64,000 nucleotides of DNA from a virus (IMGVR_UViG_3300035670_009638:18502-82501), one strand, 5' to 3'; counted from the stretch's first letter, positions 38,904 to 47,688 are shown. Notes: a model not told the origin generated them from the letters alone. Numbers and translations: made by a program.

Positions 38904-38931
38904 TTTATATCTGTTATGACTGAAACGTAAA
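38904..38931 (-). promoter_or_regulatory. Promoter TTTACG-N16-TATAAA within a TCATAAC...GTTATGA dyad
   Basis: -35 at 38926-38931, -10 at 38904-38909. TCATAAC (38896-38902) and GTTATGA (38912-38918) flank the -10 as an inverted repeat, the same units as those around the RacA-like gene. Confidence 0.7.
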
Positions 38932-39062
38932 TCGAATAGGTTAATAAAATTTCAATTTTATAATAAAAAATGAGCTCAGTTTTCATCAAACTCACTACGT
39001 TAAGACTATTAAGTTGGTTTATATGTAATAAAATTTGGGCATGATATAATATATCCTAAATA

Positions 39063-39093
39063 GCAAAAAATAAAGCAGAGACAAACTCTGCTT
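39063..39093 (-). terminator. Rho-independent terminator of glycosyltransferase operon
   Basis: AAGCAGAG / CTCTGCTT stem then TATTTTTTGC. Confidence 0.85.
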
Positions 39094-40471
39094 ATATAAC
39101 TTCTCTAATTGCTTTACCAGATTTACCAGTAAAAATAGATATTTTATTTTCTTCAATAGCTCCAGGAACCATAGGAATTAAATTGCCTTCTTCATACAGC
39201 TCCACAAACTTTTCTGCTTTTGAAATAGATTTTGTAAGATACTCAACAAGTTCAAAATCGCTTTCGAACTTATAAGGATCTTTTGTAATGTTGAATAGTT
39301 GGGACATAAGCTTAGGTAGAACAACAGAATTATCATATTCATTCATTAATACATTGAATGCTGTGTCTCGATATAACTGTTGTAACTCTGGATTTTCAGC
39401 AACTCGTTTCATTTCTTGAATCGCATCATGAGGATTATCTTCATCCATATAAATAGCAAAATTCGGAATATCGATATATCTTACTTCATCTACAGTTTTA
39501 CATTCTTCTGCCCATTCTTTGTCTACAACTAAAATAGCTCCCGCACAAATGGCTTCTTGCATTGTATATTCTAATCGATCACCATAGAAGGACTTATCAA
39601 TTCCTGTTTTGAACTTGAAAAGAGTACAAGCGAATAAGCTTTGATTAAATTTGTTCAGGACTTCTTCTCGTTCAATTCTTCCGTATGTTGGAACAATAGG
39701 ATTTTCATTCTTAGGAAGAGTAGGCTGCAATAAATTATCGCAGTTTGGATGACTTAGGATTTGTTGCTTACAACCAATTCCTGTGTCCATTCCATAAATA
39801 ACCGGCTGTATTCCAGCTTCGTAAACTGCCTCTGAAATATCTAAAAGTCGTCTTGGACCCTTATACAATACAAATCTACCAATATAGGTTAGATTGTTTT
39901 CACGTTTAGAATTCTTATAGAAGTGCTGAAATCTTTTTACGTCAGTCCATAAATGCATTGGGAAAGCTCTGTCTCTTTTAGATGGAAGTTTCTTCACTAA
40001 AGAATTCATATAGTAACTTTCCGAAGAATGGTTATAAACCGCATCAGACTCGTTTATATAAGACCAACAGAATGGAGTTTCTTTTATTGCTTTGACAAAA
40101 GATGTATGTTGCATTTGAACTTTAACTGGAGTAATTTTTTTATACATCTTATGAAACTCAAGAACATCTTCTTTTTTAAGGCCACTATGAGGTTTCGCTG
40201 GGTTGATCAGAATTACTAAATCATACTTTTCGTTGATTTCATTAGTAATTTCATCGATATTCTCTCTTGAGAAAATTGTGTGTTCATGGATATATCCATC
40301 TTTATATTCTGGCTTTTTCCTTTTCCATGGAGCATGGTAGTAGTAAGTATGGAATTCTACATCATTTTTTAATCCCCAACGAAACATTTCCTCGACTGAG
40401 GTTGATTCACCATCAATCAGCCGAGGGTAACCACGAAGTATAGCGACTTTTTTACCAGAATAATTGTTCAT
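39092..40471 (-). CDS. GT-B-fold glycosyltransferase-like protein
   Basis: 459 residues from ATG 40471 (GGAGGAATTAAAT before it; the upstream ATG is part of that site). N-terminal Rossmann half begins Lys-Val-Ala-Ile-Leu-Arg-Gly-Tyr-Pro; the C-terminal half opens with Thr-Tyr-Ile-Gly-Arg-Phe-Val-Leu-Tyr-Lys-Gly near residue 196, and Tyr-Thr-Met-Gln-Glu-Ala-Ile-Cys-Ala-Gly-Ala near 302 is the Glu-containing donor-binding motif of GT4-type enzymes. It sits in an operon with nucleotide enzymes, so a DNA-base glycosyltransferase is plausible; a surface-sugar enzyme cannot be excluded. Confidence 0.7.
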   Translation of the reverse strand: MNNYSGKKVAILRGYPRLIDGESTSVEEMFRWGLKNDVEFHTYYYHAPWKRKKPEYKDGYIHEHTIFSRENIDEITNEINEKYDLVILINPAKPHSGLKKEDVLEFHKMYKKITPVKVQMQHTSFVKAIKETPFCWSYINESDAVYNHSSESYYMNSLVKKLPSKRDRAFPMHLWTDVKRFQHFYKNSKRENNLTYIGRFVLYKGPRRLLDISEAVYEAGIQPVIYGMDTGIGCKQQILSHPNCDNLLQPTLPKNENPIVPTYGRIEREEVLNKFNQSLFACTLFKFKTGIDKSFYGDRLEYTMQEAICAGAILVVDKEWAEECKTVDEVRYIDIPNFAIYMDEDNPHDAIQEMKRVAENPELQQLYRDTAFNVLMNEYDNSVVLPKLMSQLFNITKDPYKFESDFELVEYLTKSISKAEKFVELYEEGNLIPMVPGAIEENKISIFTGKSGKAIREVI

Positions 40472-40485
40472 ATTTAATTCCTCCA

Positions 40486-41046
40486 TTATTTAGATTCCTC
40501 AGTAATTTTATCTTCAAGTTTTTGAATTAAACGAGCAACTCTTTCTTGAGCCCCTTCATTAATATCTCTCATTTGGGGTGTTTGATTGCCTAAACTAATT
40601 TCACGATTAGAGTATTGAAGGACTGAAACTGTATCAGCTAATTTAGTGACCAAGTAAGGAATTGTCTCTTGCTTTTCTTCTTCAATGAATTTCTTGTATG
40701 AATCCAAGTATTCTGGCATATTTTGTTCCAAAGCAATTACTTCAGCTTGCTCACAAGCTTCTCTTAATGCAGGATTATTTACTTTTGTGTCATATGGAAT
40801 ATCTCCAACCATTAGTTCTGGAATATCATGAACTGTTGCAAATTCTAAAGCTTTATATTTAATTTCATCACTTAAGTTGAACATTTTAACAATTTTTAAG
40901 ACAGTTGTAATTACATAAAACGAATGTTCGGCAACATTTTCATGTTTAATCTTTGGTCTGTTATTGTATCGAATAATCTCACCAAGACCTAAAATTGTAG
41001 TATCACCTAACGTACGAACTTTACCACGATTGAAATATCCTGACAT
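40486..41046 (-). CDS. HD-domain 5'-deoxynucleotidase (YfbR-like)
   Basis: 186 residues. HD metal ligands: His in Glu-His-Ser-Phe near residue 41, His-Asp-Ile-Pro-Glu near 72-76, Gly-Asp-Ile-Pro-Tyr-Asp near 79, and Lys-Leu-Ala-Asp near 134. Such enzymes dephosphorylate dNMPs. Phage versions remove unwanted canonical dNMPs when a modified base is used. The ribosome binding site is CAATCGGAGGAATGCTAT, fully complementary over 12 bases to the small-RNA loop. Confidence 0.85.
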   Translation of the reverse strand: MSGYFNRGKVRTLGDTTILGLGEIIRYNNRPKIKHENVAEHSFYVITTVLKIVKMFNLSDEIKYKALEFATVHDIPELMVGDIPYDTKVNNPALREACEQAEVIALEQNMPEYLDSYKKFIEEEKQETIPYLVTKLADTVSVLQYSNREISLGNQTPQMRDINEGAQERVARLIQKLEDKITEESK

Positions 41047-41079
41047 ATAGCATTCCTCCGATTGATTTAGTAATTGGGT

Positions 41080-41099
41080 GGAAGGGATTAAACCCTTCC
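41080..41099 (-). other. Intercistronic hairpin after thioredoxin-like gene
   Basis: GGAAGGG / CCCTTCC stem right after the stop codon, no U-tract. Confidence 0.5.
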
Positions 41100-41101
41100 G
41101 T

Positions 41102-41367
41102 TTAAACTAATCCTCTCTTTTCAAAAATTGAACGAAGTTTTGTTTGGCCAACACCACGAACTTTTTCGATTTCATTACCTTCATCATCAACAAGAACAAA
41201 TGTTGGAGATTACATAACTCCGTATTTTACAGCCAATTCATTAGCTCGATCATCGTCATTAAATAGAATAAGAGTTTCATCTGGTTGAGTCTTTAATTCT
41301 TCTTTTATAAATGAATCTGCCATTTTACAAGGTGTGCAGTTATTTTGTTTAAACATTAGTAATTTCA
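41102..41367 (-). pseudogene. Thioredoxin/NrdH-like gene interrupted by an in-frame TAA
   Basis: Starting at ATG 41367 (TTGGAGGAACTTCT before it) the protein shows a beta strand and redox motif Cys-Thr-Pro-Cys near residue 11-14. After Tyr-Gly-Val-Met there is a TAA at 41210-41212, and the same frame continues with Ser-Pro-Thr-Phe-Val-Leu-Val-Asp-Asp-Glu-Gly (the cis-Pro region of thioredoxins) and Gly-Val-Gly-Gln-Thr-Lys-Leu to TAA at 41102. The whole would be about 87 residues. Either a recent nonsense mutation, a sequencing error, or stop readthrough. Confidence 0.8.
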
Positions 41368-41422
41368 TAGAAGTTCCTCCAATAAAATATTAAATAAAGT
41401 ATTATTTAATTTATTATTGAAA

Positions 41423-41881
41423 TTATTCAATAAGACCTTCATAATAAATTTCTTCACCAAGAATTGCTGCTTCAAGTTCTTCGACTGTTCGACAGGCTGC
41501 AACTCCAGACTCAGCTAACATCAAGTTAAACATGCCATCTTTTCCAAGAGTAAAAGCAACATAAATTACTGGAATTTTTGAAGCAAAAGCATGACCAGCT
41601 TCAAAAATAGTTCCCATATCTTTTCCATCTGTAATAGCAATTAGGAACTCAGCTCCTTCAATTCCTTTAACATTCATTTCGAAAGATTTCTTACGAACTT
41701 CTGGAGAAGAAATAGGACCGATAGCTGACTGTTTTCGTGGTGAAAAATATGTGAATCCATGTTTTTCTAGTAATGTTTCTACTAAAGCAACACGAGTGAT
41801 TTGATCTGGATTAAAGAACGGTGCTGCAATATAAACATGATGTTTCTTTCCTTCTTTTAATGAACGAGTAGTTTGAGTCAT
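41423..41881 (-). CDS. Nucleoside 2-deoxyribosyltransferase-like protein
   Basis: 152 residues. Begins with Val-Tyr-Ile-Ala-Ala-Pro-Phe-Phe-Asn near residue 16, the family's Tyr/Ala-rich N-terminal loop; Ile-Thr-Asp-Gly-Lys-Asp-Met-Gly-Thr-Ile-Phe-Glu-Ala-Gly-His-Ala near 80-96 supplies the conserved Asp and nucleophilic Glu. It transfers or hydrolyses deoxyribose from nucleosides or dNMPs. A second, diverged homologue is at 54.6-55.1 kb. First gene of the glycosyltransferase operon. Confidence 0.83.
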   Translation of the reverse strand: MTQTTRSLKEGKKHHVYIAAPFFNPDQITRVALVETLLEKHGFTYFSPRKQSAIGPISSPEVRKKSFEMNVKGIEGAEFLIAITDGKDMGTIFEAGHAFASKIPVIYVAFTLGKDGMFNLMLAESGVAACRTVEELEAAILGEEIYYEGLIE

Positions 41882-41941
41882 GATTTATTTCCTCCGATTT
41901 CATATTTTTATTTCGTGAGTATTTATATCTCTCACATTGTA

Positions 41942-41969
41942 TTTATATCTGCTACTTGAAAAATGTAAA
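41942..41969 (-). promoter_or_regulatory. Promoter, TTTACA-N16-TATAAA
   Basis: -35 at 41964-41969, -10 at 41942-41947; leader has TGTGAGAGATATAAA. Confidence 0.75.
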
Positions 41970-41989
41970 TTAAAAAACAAAAATTAAAT

Positions 41990-42026
41990 TTAATATATTT
42001 TTCAATTCTGTTATAATAGTTATAAC
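41990..42026 (+). promoter_or_regulatory. Promoter and dyad operator of the RacA-like gene
   Basis: -35 TTTAAT, 17-bp spacer, -10 TATAAT. The -10 lies inside a perfect palindrome GTTATAA-TAG-TTATAAC (about 42010-42026), a likely autoregulatory site. Confidence 0.6.
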
Positions 42027-42050
42027 TACTATAATCGGGGGAATTGAATA

Positions 42051-42581
42051 ATGGGAGTCTACATTAAAATTGACGATGTCGCCAAAGCTATAGGTTTATC
42101 TCCTTCTACTATTAAAAAATATTACTTGATGGTAGAAGATTATGGTTATAGGTTTGCAAGGAATAACCAAGGACAATTAATCTTCTCAGATCAAGATATA
42201 AATATGTTCAGAAAAATAATTCAACTCAAGAATGAGCCTAATATGAGTGTACAAAAAGCAGTAGAAAAAGTTGTATCAAGCATAACTTCTATAACTGTCT
42301 ACAACGAAAGCTCCAACAGTTCAAACAGTTATAACATTGATTTGTTGTCAGATGATATAAACGAAATTAAAGAGTTTATAAAAGTTCAAGCTGAAGTGAA
42401 TAAATCTCTTTTAACTGAGTTACAAGATACAAAGAAATATATAGCAAACAGGCTAGAAGAAAGAGATCAGACTCTTATGCTTGCTTTAAAAGAAACAATG
42501 GAGACTAAAAAGCTGATCTCTGACAGGCAGAATAAAAAGTGGTGGCAGATATTCAAGAAAAGTCATAACAATCATGACTAA
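42051..42581 (+). CDS. MerR/RacA-like DNA-binding protein with C-terminal basic WW motif
   Basis: 176 residues, the only rightward gene in this section. Residues 1-~70 are a MerR-type winged helix (Ile-Asp-Asp-Val-Ala-Lys-Ala-Ile-Gly-Leu-Ser-Pro-Ser-Thr-Ile-Lys-Lys-Tyr-Tyr). A Ser/Asn linker leads to a coiled coil (residues ~100-155) and a C-terminal Lys-Lys-Trp-Trp-Gln-Ile-Phe-Lys-Lys amphipathic end, as in RacA-like and DUF3967 plasmid proteins. It may tether DNA to the membrane or regulate promoters with GTTATRAC sites. Preceded by CGGGGGAATTGAATA. Confidence 0.7.
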   Translation: MGVYIKIDDVAKAIGLSPSTIKKYYLMVEDYGYRFARNNQGQLIFSDQDINMFRKIIQLKNEPNMSVQKAVEKVVSSITSITVYNESSNSSNSYNIDLLSDDINEIKEFIKVQAEVNKSLLTELQDTKKYIANRLEERDQTLMLALKETMETKKLISDRQNKKWWQIFKKSHNNHD

Positions 42582-42619
42582 TAGACATGACCGTTATGAC
42601 TGATATAATCGTTATGACT
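42561..42619. repeat. GTTATGACT iterons downstream of RacA-like gene
   Basis: AGTCATAAC (42561-42569), ATCATGACT (42571-42579), ACATGAC (42585-42591), CGTTATGACT (42592-42601) and CGTTATGACT (42610-42619). Clustered direct and inverted units; candidate binding or centromere-like sites. Confidence 0.55.
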
Positions 42620-44372
42620 AGAAGACTATGTTTTCAACTGTAATTTCTTCTTCAACATCGCCAGACTCATTTCTCTGACAGTCTTCTAATATAATTCTAG
42701 GAGTTTTTCGACCACTCCAGTTGTTTTCTCCTGGTATTCCTACGAAATCCATTGTTATATATTGATCGAAATTATGAGTCAAACTTTCGAATAATCCATG
42801 GGGCGCTGAGAACATTACAAATTCAACCCCATTTTCGAAGAAGGTGAGCATTGAGCCTCGTTGTCTAATGAAATCTTTTCTCACCTTAATTCCAGTAAAG
42901 GCGAAAAGGGGATCATGAACCTTTCCACCAAATAGGTGTTTATTTTCATTTACTTCGATAATAGGTTGCTTATCAACTTTTCCTTTTACATGCAAATCCA
43001 CTTCATATACAAACTTGGGAGGCTCCACTTCATGCGCTTTATTTTTGAAATCTTCAAAATTCTCTTCAAAGATTGATATACCAAAAGCATTAGCATGTCC
43101 TTGTGCAAACTCTACTAATTCTGTTTCTTGGCACCAATCTTTGAGAGAAGGTAAGACTTTTTCATATCCTCGTCCAGAACCAACGTATTTACCGTTTTTA
43201 TCTTCATCATTCTTAATATAATGAACTAGAATAACAGGCTTTTGAAGTTTTCTTGCAAGTTTATTAGCAACTAAACCAGTTATTGAACCTTCATCAGAGT
43301 TAGGAACAATTCCAATTGCAATTCCACCAGTTGAATCAATTGTCTTTTCAATTTCTGCGTTTATTTTCTTTACCAAAGATGCTTGTCTATTTTTTACTCG
43401 TTTACAAGCATCGTGAGCATATTCATAAAGATTTTGATTAACTGTGATTTTATCAAACTTTCCAGTTTTCTTGTTTTTCTTTCTCTTTTCAACCACCCAT
43501 ACTTCATCTGAACCAATTCCATTTAATGCTCTAAAAAGTAATTCTTTCTCTTCCACCGTTCCAACTCGAACAACAGCATTAATTAAAGGAATTATAGAGA
43601 ATGACAAATCTTTGGGGGCAACGCTTTCAATATCATCAAAAGAATCTTCAAGAACTAACTTTATAAATGGATTATTGATATTTCTCAATCCTTTAAAAAC
43701 TAAGTTCCTTACTTCATTTTCACTAATATCTGAGGCATCTCCAACTTGTCCGATTGCTACTAAATCATAAAGATCTTCAGTGTTAGCAGTTTTTAAGAAG
43801 GTGTCCATAGCTTGGCAAAATTTAAAAGCCATACCAGCACCAACTAAGTTTCTATTTGTTTCTTCATTATGGGAAAGTTGGTTGTTTATTAGAATTCCAA
43901 AACGAGGCTCTTTTTCAACTTCGTGATGGTCAACAATTACAATATCAATACCCATATGATAAATTCTTTCAATTCCTAAAGAATCGTTGGATGCCGCATC
44001 TGGAATAATGACTAAATCTATACTAGAATCAGCAATCTGCTCTAGAATTTTTTCTGTTAATCCATGAGCTTTGCTATCATGAAGGAAGTAAGAAATTTTA
44101 CTTTCAGGATTTAACTTTTTAAGATATTGATAGATTATAGTGGCTGAAGAAAAACCATCAGCATCTGGGTCAACCAATATTCCAATATGATTTTCAACCA
44201 CCATATGAGCTAGAGTTATTTCTGCGCCTTCTTTCATGTTGGTCAATTTCATTGCATCCAAATCATCTTTATCGTTAGGATTAAAGAATAAATCAATATC
44301 TTCAATATTCCTATTTCTGAGGATTGTCGAGATTATATCTCCGTCATACTTACCAATTTGTTTAATTTTCAT
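42618..44372 (-). CDS. recJ: RecJ-like single-strand DNA exonuclease (DHH family)
   Basis: 584 residues. DHH phosphoesterase motifs: Val-Asp-Pro-Asp-Ala-Asp-Gly-Phe-Ser near residue 66, Ile-Pro-Asp-Ala-Ala near 122, and Val-Asp-His-His-Glu near 147. A DHHA1-like region with Gly-Ser-Gly-Arg-Gly-Tyr near 398 follows, then an OB-like C-terminal part. 5'-3' exonuclease for recombination and repair; comparable to SPbeta YorK in context. Convergent with the RacA-like gene across the iteron cluster. Confidence 0.87.
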   Translation of the reverse strand: MKIKQIGKYDGDIISTILRNRNIEDIDLFFNPNDKDDLDAMKLTNMKEGAEITLAHMVVENHIGILVDPDADGFSSATIIYQYLKKLNPESKISYFLHDSKAHGLTEKILEQIADSSIDLVIIPDAASNDSLGIERIYHMGIDIVIVDHHEVEKEPRFGILINNQLSHNEETNRNLVGAGMAFKFCQAMDTFLKTANTEDLYDLVAIGQVGDASDISENEVRNLVFKGLRNINNPFIKLVLEDSFDDIESVAPKDLSFSIIPLINAVVRVGTVEEKELLFRALNGIGSDEVWVVEKRKKNKKTGKFDKITVNQNLYEYAHDACKRVKNRQASLVKKINAEIEKTIDSTGGIAIGIVPNSDEGSITGLVANKLARKLQKPVILVHYIKNDEDKNGKYVGSGRGYEKVLPSLKDWCQETELVEFAQGHANAFGISIFEENFEDFKNKAHEVEPPKFVYEVDLHVKGKVDKQPIIEVNENKHLFGGKVHDPLFAFTGIKVRKDFIRQRGSMLTFFENGVEFVMFSAPHGLFESLTHNFDQYITMDFVGIPGENNWSGRKTPRIILEDCQRNESGDVEEEITVENIVF

Positions 44373-44407
44373 TATGTTTCCTCCTCATAAGTTTTCGCTT
44401 CTTTGTA

Positions 44408-44435
44408 TTTATATCTGCTTTAGAGGAAACGTAAA
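44408..44435 (-). promoter_or_regulatory. Promoter, TTTACG-N16-TATAAA
   Basis: -35 at 44430-44435, -10 at 44408-44413. Drives recJ. Confidence 0.8.
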
Positions 44436-45476
44436 TCAAACTACTATTCTTTGTTCGAATAGTTTTGAGAACACTTTTAAGCCTTTATCAGTAGGTGAAT
44501 CCTTTAAATCTAGAAGTCCTTCGGTGTCCCGGATAACTGAAGTTCTGTAATAAGGAGATAACTTGTCGATAAAGACATTCGTTATTTTTTGTGCATAGAA
44601 TTTTTCTTCAGGAGATCCAACTTCTTCAAACTCTTTATCAAGAGCTATAATAACCTCATCAACGTTCAAAGTTTTTAATATATCTAGTTGATGATAAGTC
44701 ATGTTACTTCCACTTAAACAAACACCAATAGACATATCTGGAAGCATTGTGTCTAATTGAAGAACAGATTTTTCAGACTCGAATAATATTACTGTTTTGC
44801 ATTGTTCTATGCTTTCTTTGGTGACATTTAGGCCGTATAATGCTGCCCCTGTGGGGTGTTTTAATACTTCTTTCTTCCAATAAACAGGCATATACTTCTT
44901 TCCATCTTCAACTAATTCTGGATTAAGATTTCTTGCTCGAACTCCAATTAAATTACCATCAATATCATAATGAGGAATAATAATTTGATTATCCGAAATT
45001 GAGAACTTAATACCAAACTTTTTCATTGAAGAAACGCTTATTCCATCGTCAATCCAAGATTGATGGTATAAATTCCAATAAGAATTCAAAATATTTTTGT
45101 TCAATTTCTTTAAATTAATTTTTTCTTTTTGCTTCTTAAATTTCTGAAAGAACGAAGTATCTATTCTATCACTTTCAGCAAATCCACCTTGATAAGAAAT
45201 GCCAAACTTCATACACACATATTTAAAAGAATTATAGAAATCTAAGTCCATAACTCTGCCTACTAAGCCATAAATATCCATGGACCCACAGCTATCTGTG
45301 AAGCATCTAAACATTCTTGAGTCTCCAAAGTATATAAGTTTATGTTTATGGCCACTATGGCAAATCGTTTTACAATGTATGTTGTTTCCCATTCTTTGAG
45401 GTTCGGCACCAAGATCATTAAGAAGACTAATGAGATCGTTATCACTTAGTATTTGTTTTACTTCATTAGCATCCAA
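44436..45476 (-). CDS. DNA primase (DnaG-type)
   Basis: 346 residues. N-terminal zinc ribbon (Cys near residue 36, His-Ser-Gly-His-Lys, Cys54, Cys59), a central primase core, and a TOPRIM domain with Ile-Leu-Phe-Glu-Ser-Glu-Lys-Ser near 231 and Ala-Leu-Asp-Lys-Glu near 279. It lacks the long helicase-binding C-terminus of host DnaG. Makes RNA primers; helicase gene is upstream in the same orientation, matching SPbeta yorJ-yorI order. Confidence 0.83.
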   Translation of the reverse strand: MDANEVKQILSDNDLISLLNDLGAEPQRMGNNIHCKTICHSGHKHKLIYFGDSRMFRCFTDSCGSMDIYGLVGRVMDLDFYNSFKYVCMKFGISYQGGFAESDRIDTSFFQKFKKQKEKINLKKLNKNILNSYWNLYHQSWIDDGISVSSMKKFGIKFSISDNQIIIPHYDIDGNLIGVRARNLNPELVEDGKKYMPVYWKKEVLKHPTGAALYGLNVTKESIEQCKTVILFESEKSVLQLDTMLPDMSIGVCLSGSNMTYHQLDILKTLNVDEVIIALDKEFEEVGSPEEKFYAQKITNVFIDKLSPYYRTSVIRDTEGLLDLKDSPTDKGLKVFSKLFEQRIVV

Positions 45477-45503
45477 CCCTAGTCACCTCGTTCAATTTTT
45501 GTT

Positions 45504-45531
45504 ATTATATCTGAAACAATCTAAACGTAAA
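45504..45531 (-). promoter_or_regulatory. Promoter, TTTACG-N16-TATAAT
   Basis: -35 at 45526-45531, -10 at 45504-45509. Drives the primase gene. Confidence 0.8.
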
Positions 45532-45556
45532 AAAGCCGGAGGAAATAACTCCGACT
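45529..45556 (-). terminator. Rho-independent terminator of helicase operon
   Basis: AGTCGGAG / CTCCGGCT stem then TTTTTTACG; the U-tract runs into the primase promoter -35. Confidence 0.85.
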
Positions 45557-47153
45557 AAAAATCGAGATTGTAAGTTTGCTCAACTTCTTGAACAGGTTCC
45601 TCTATATTTTCATCAAAATCGATAACGATCTGATTGATATCAGTAATCAAGTTATAATCAGTGTCTGTAACAAATAAAGGTTCTTCTCTCATCGTTCCAA
45701 GGTCCATATAAGTCCAAATGATACAGTTATTTCTTCCTGAACGGTTTTTGTAAATCCAATGAGAATAATTAGGTTTCTTATGAAATCCTCTTTCTAAAAT
45801 GTGTTTCAAGTTATCATGGTCTTTAGCAGTTACCTTAAATGTCATTAATCCATGGTCAACTTTATCGGCTGTAGCTGAACCACCGCGAAGTGCAGTAGTA
45901 TCTCGATTCTCGGCTTCTTTTGCACTTCTGTTCAATTGAGTTGATGATTCAATGAACACATTATATTTATTAGCTAAAATCTTTAATGCGGCTGAAAATT
46001 GAACAAGAATCTGGTCTTCACGAAGATTTAGACCAAAAGCATTAGCCATTGTTCTTGAAAGTTTTGGAGTCATTTGAATGTAGTCAAATGAAACATATTG
46101 AACATTATGCTCAATAATATGACGTTCGATAATCATTTCAATATCGGCAATTGAAAAGTCATCCACATATACGCAAAAAATCGGAGCTCGTTTTAATATT
46201 TCAATAGCTTTTTCTAATCGTTCTCTTACTTTGATAGAATATCTTCCATCTTTAATAACTTGTTCGTTAATACCTGAAATAAAAGCGAGCATGATAGTCT
46301 GAACTTCTCTTTTTTCTAGCTCAGTAGAGATAAATAGAGAAGGATAAGAAGGACCGTTAGAAACATATCGCCCTTTATCTAAATCGTAAATTGTATCACA
46401 TGAAGCATTACACATATCAGCTAATGCTTGACGAGTTTTACCTGCACCGGTTCCAGCTGATCTCAACATAAATTTAGTCTTTCTCATTCCTCGGAATATA
46501 GCATTATAAAAACCGTTTTTAAATGGATAACCAAACTCTGGTTCTTTATTTAAATCATCAAGCAATGTGTCTAAATCGTCTCCAGCTTTAAAATCTTTTG
46601 ATTCTTGACCAACTTGGAATTCGTCTCTTATATTCATCATTTTCACGGTATAATGTTCAATAATCTCTTGAACAGTCATTTTATCTAGCTTTTTCATACT
46701 TTTATCATGATTTGCTAAATCAAGAGACTTATAATCATAGATATCTGAAACATCAATTCCATTTTCTACATAATGACGAAGCAAAGCGAATTTCTTTAAT
46801 CGTTCATAATTAGACTTAAATGTTTCTGTATTAGCATGTTCAATTGAATCTTGAACATATGACATTCCATTATGCTTTTCCCAAATCTTATAAAGTTTAG
46901 GATATGAAGCCAGATAGTTATCGATATCTACTTCATCGATTTTTGTAGTATCTCCACTTGAAAATGCTAGATTATGAATGGCCGAAAATATGATTTTATG
47001 AAACTCATGAGAGAAATCTTTTTCTGATAGATATATCTCAGGATCCCTGAGCTGCTGAGGATTTTTACAAAGGTTTCCAATAACAGAATAAACTGCTCTT
47101 GGTGGATTTAATGTATTAGCATTAAAATTAGTAGTTGAGTTAGCTTGTGTCAT
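45555..47153 (-). CDS. Replicative DNA helicase (DnaB-like)
   Basis: 532 residues. An N-terminal helical domain (residues ~15-130) with a DnaB-N-like pattern, then a RecA-like motor with Walker A Gly-Thr-Gly-Ala-Gly-Lys-Thr near 223-229, Ser-Phe-Asp-Tyr-Ile-Gln near 352 (Walker B), and Gln-Leu-Asn-Arg-Ser-Ala-Lys near 404. Unwinds the fork at the phage replisome. The first codons include AACTCAACTACTAA, the small-RNA target motif. Overlaps the upstream zinc-finger gene by 4 nt. Confidence 0.88.
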   Translation of the reverse strand: MTQANSTTNFNANTLNPPRAVYSVIGNLCKNPQQLRDPEIYLSEKDFSHEFHKIIFSAIHNLAFSSGDTTKIDEVDIDNYLASYPKLYKIWEKHNGMSYVQDSIEHANTETFKSNYERLKKFALLRHYVENGIDVSDIYDYKSLDLANHDKSMKKLDKMTVQEIIEHYTVKMMNIRDEFQVGQESKDFKAGDDLDTLLDDLNKEPEFGYPFKNGFYNAIFRGMRKTKFMLRSAGTGAGKTRQALADMCNASCDTIYDLDKGRYVSNGPSYPSLFISTELEKREVQTIMLAFISGINEQVIKDGRYSIKVRERLEKAIEILKRAPIFCVYVDDFSIADIEMIIERHIIEHNVQYVSFDYIQMTPKLSRTMANAFGLNLREDQILVQFSAALKILANKYNVFIESSTQLNRSAKEAENRDTTALRGGSATADKVDHGLMTFKVTAKDHDNLKHILERGFHKKPNYSHWIYKNRSGRNNCIIWTYMDLGTMREEPLFVTDTDYNLITDINQIVIDFDENIEEPVQEVEQTYNLDF

Positions 47154-47635
47154 TTCAACAACTCCTCCATGTTGATGAATTTTTTATCTTTATATTTGTT
47201 TTCTAATTTAAAAGGCTTGAGTTTCAATCGAATAATCTTCTCTTCTTGTACTACTGTTTGAGCTCTCTTTCTATTAAACTCTTTATAGTAATCAATCATT
47301 TCATCATGGTAATGGGGAACAAAAGCAATTCCAAACTTGATTTCAGGCTTCACTTTTTTATTAGAAAAACAATAATCAATAGTGAACCTGATGTTCTTAT
47401 ACGAATAGTTATAAGGTTCACTTCTGAAGTTCTTTATTTGCTTCAACATATGACCATTAGGAAATGATATATTGAACCATTTAGATATGGTTTGATTTAG
47501 TTTAATTCTTTCTTGGTCTTCACGTTTTTTATCTTCATAGCAAGAAGGGCAATGATTTTTTCCACTGAAAACTTGCATTTCCTCTTTAGGATATTTCTTG
47601 TTACAAGTTCCATAACATTTAAGCAATCGAGCCAT
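47150..47635 (-). CDS. Zinc-finger protein upstream of helicase (161 aa)
   Basis: N-terminal Cys-Tyr-Gly-Thr-Cys near residue 7 and Cys-Pro-Ser-Cys near 29 form a zinc ribbon; the remainder is basic with no enzyme motif. Overlap with the helicase gene suggests a helicase-loading or partner role, by analogy with SPbeta YorH position. Unproven. Confidence 0.6.
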   Translation of the reverse strand: MARLLKCYGTCNKKYPKEEMQVFSGKNHCPSCYEDKKREDQERIKLNQTISKWFNISFPNGHMLKQIKNFRSEPYNYSYKNIRFTIDYCFSNKKVKPEIKFGIAFVPHYHDEMIDYYKEFNRKRAQTVVQEEKIIRLKLKPFKLENKYKDKKFINMEELLK

Positions 47636-47660
47636 CTAAACCACCTCTGTATTTTTTTTT

Positions 47661-47688
47661 ATTATATCTGCACCGAACAAAACGTAAA
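47661..47688 (-). promoter_or_regulatory. Promoter, TTTACG-N16-TATAAT
   Basis: -35 at 47683-47688, -10 at 47661-47666. Drives the zinc-finger/helicase operon. Confidence 0.8.

Noticed and set aside
39000-39060. Rightward TATAAT with TG extension near 39049
   Set aside because: No -35 at 16-18 bp and it points into a leftward operon; likely AT-rich noise.
41102-41367. Idea that TAA is reassigned in this phage
   Set aside because: TAA is the normal terminator of many intact genes here (for example the amidase and topoisomerase genes), so a code change does not explain the internal TAA.
43444-43770. 108-aa plus-strand frame
   Set aside because: Antisense to the RecJ-like gene.
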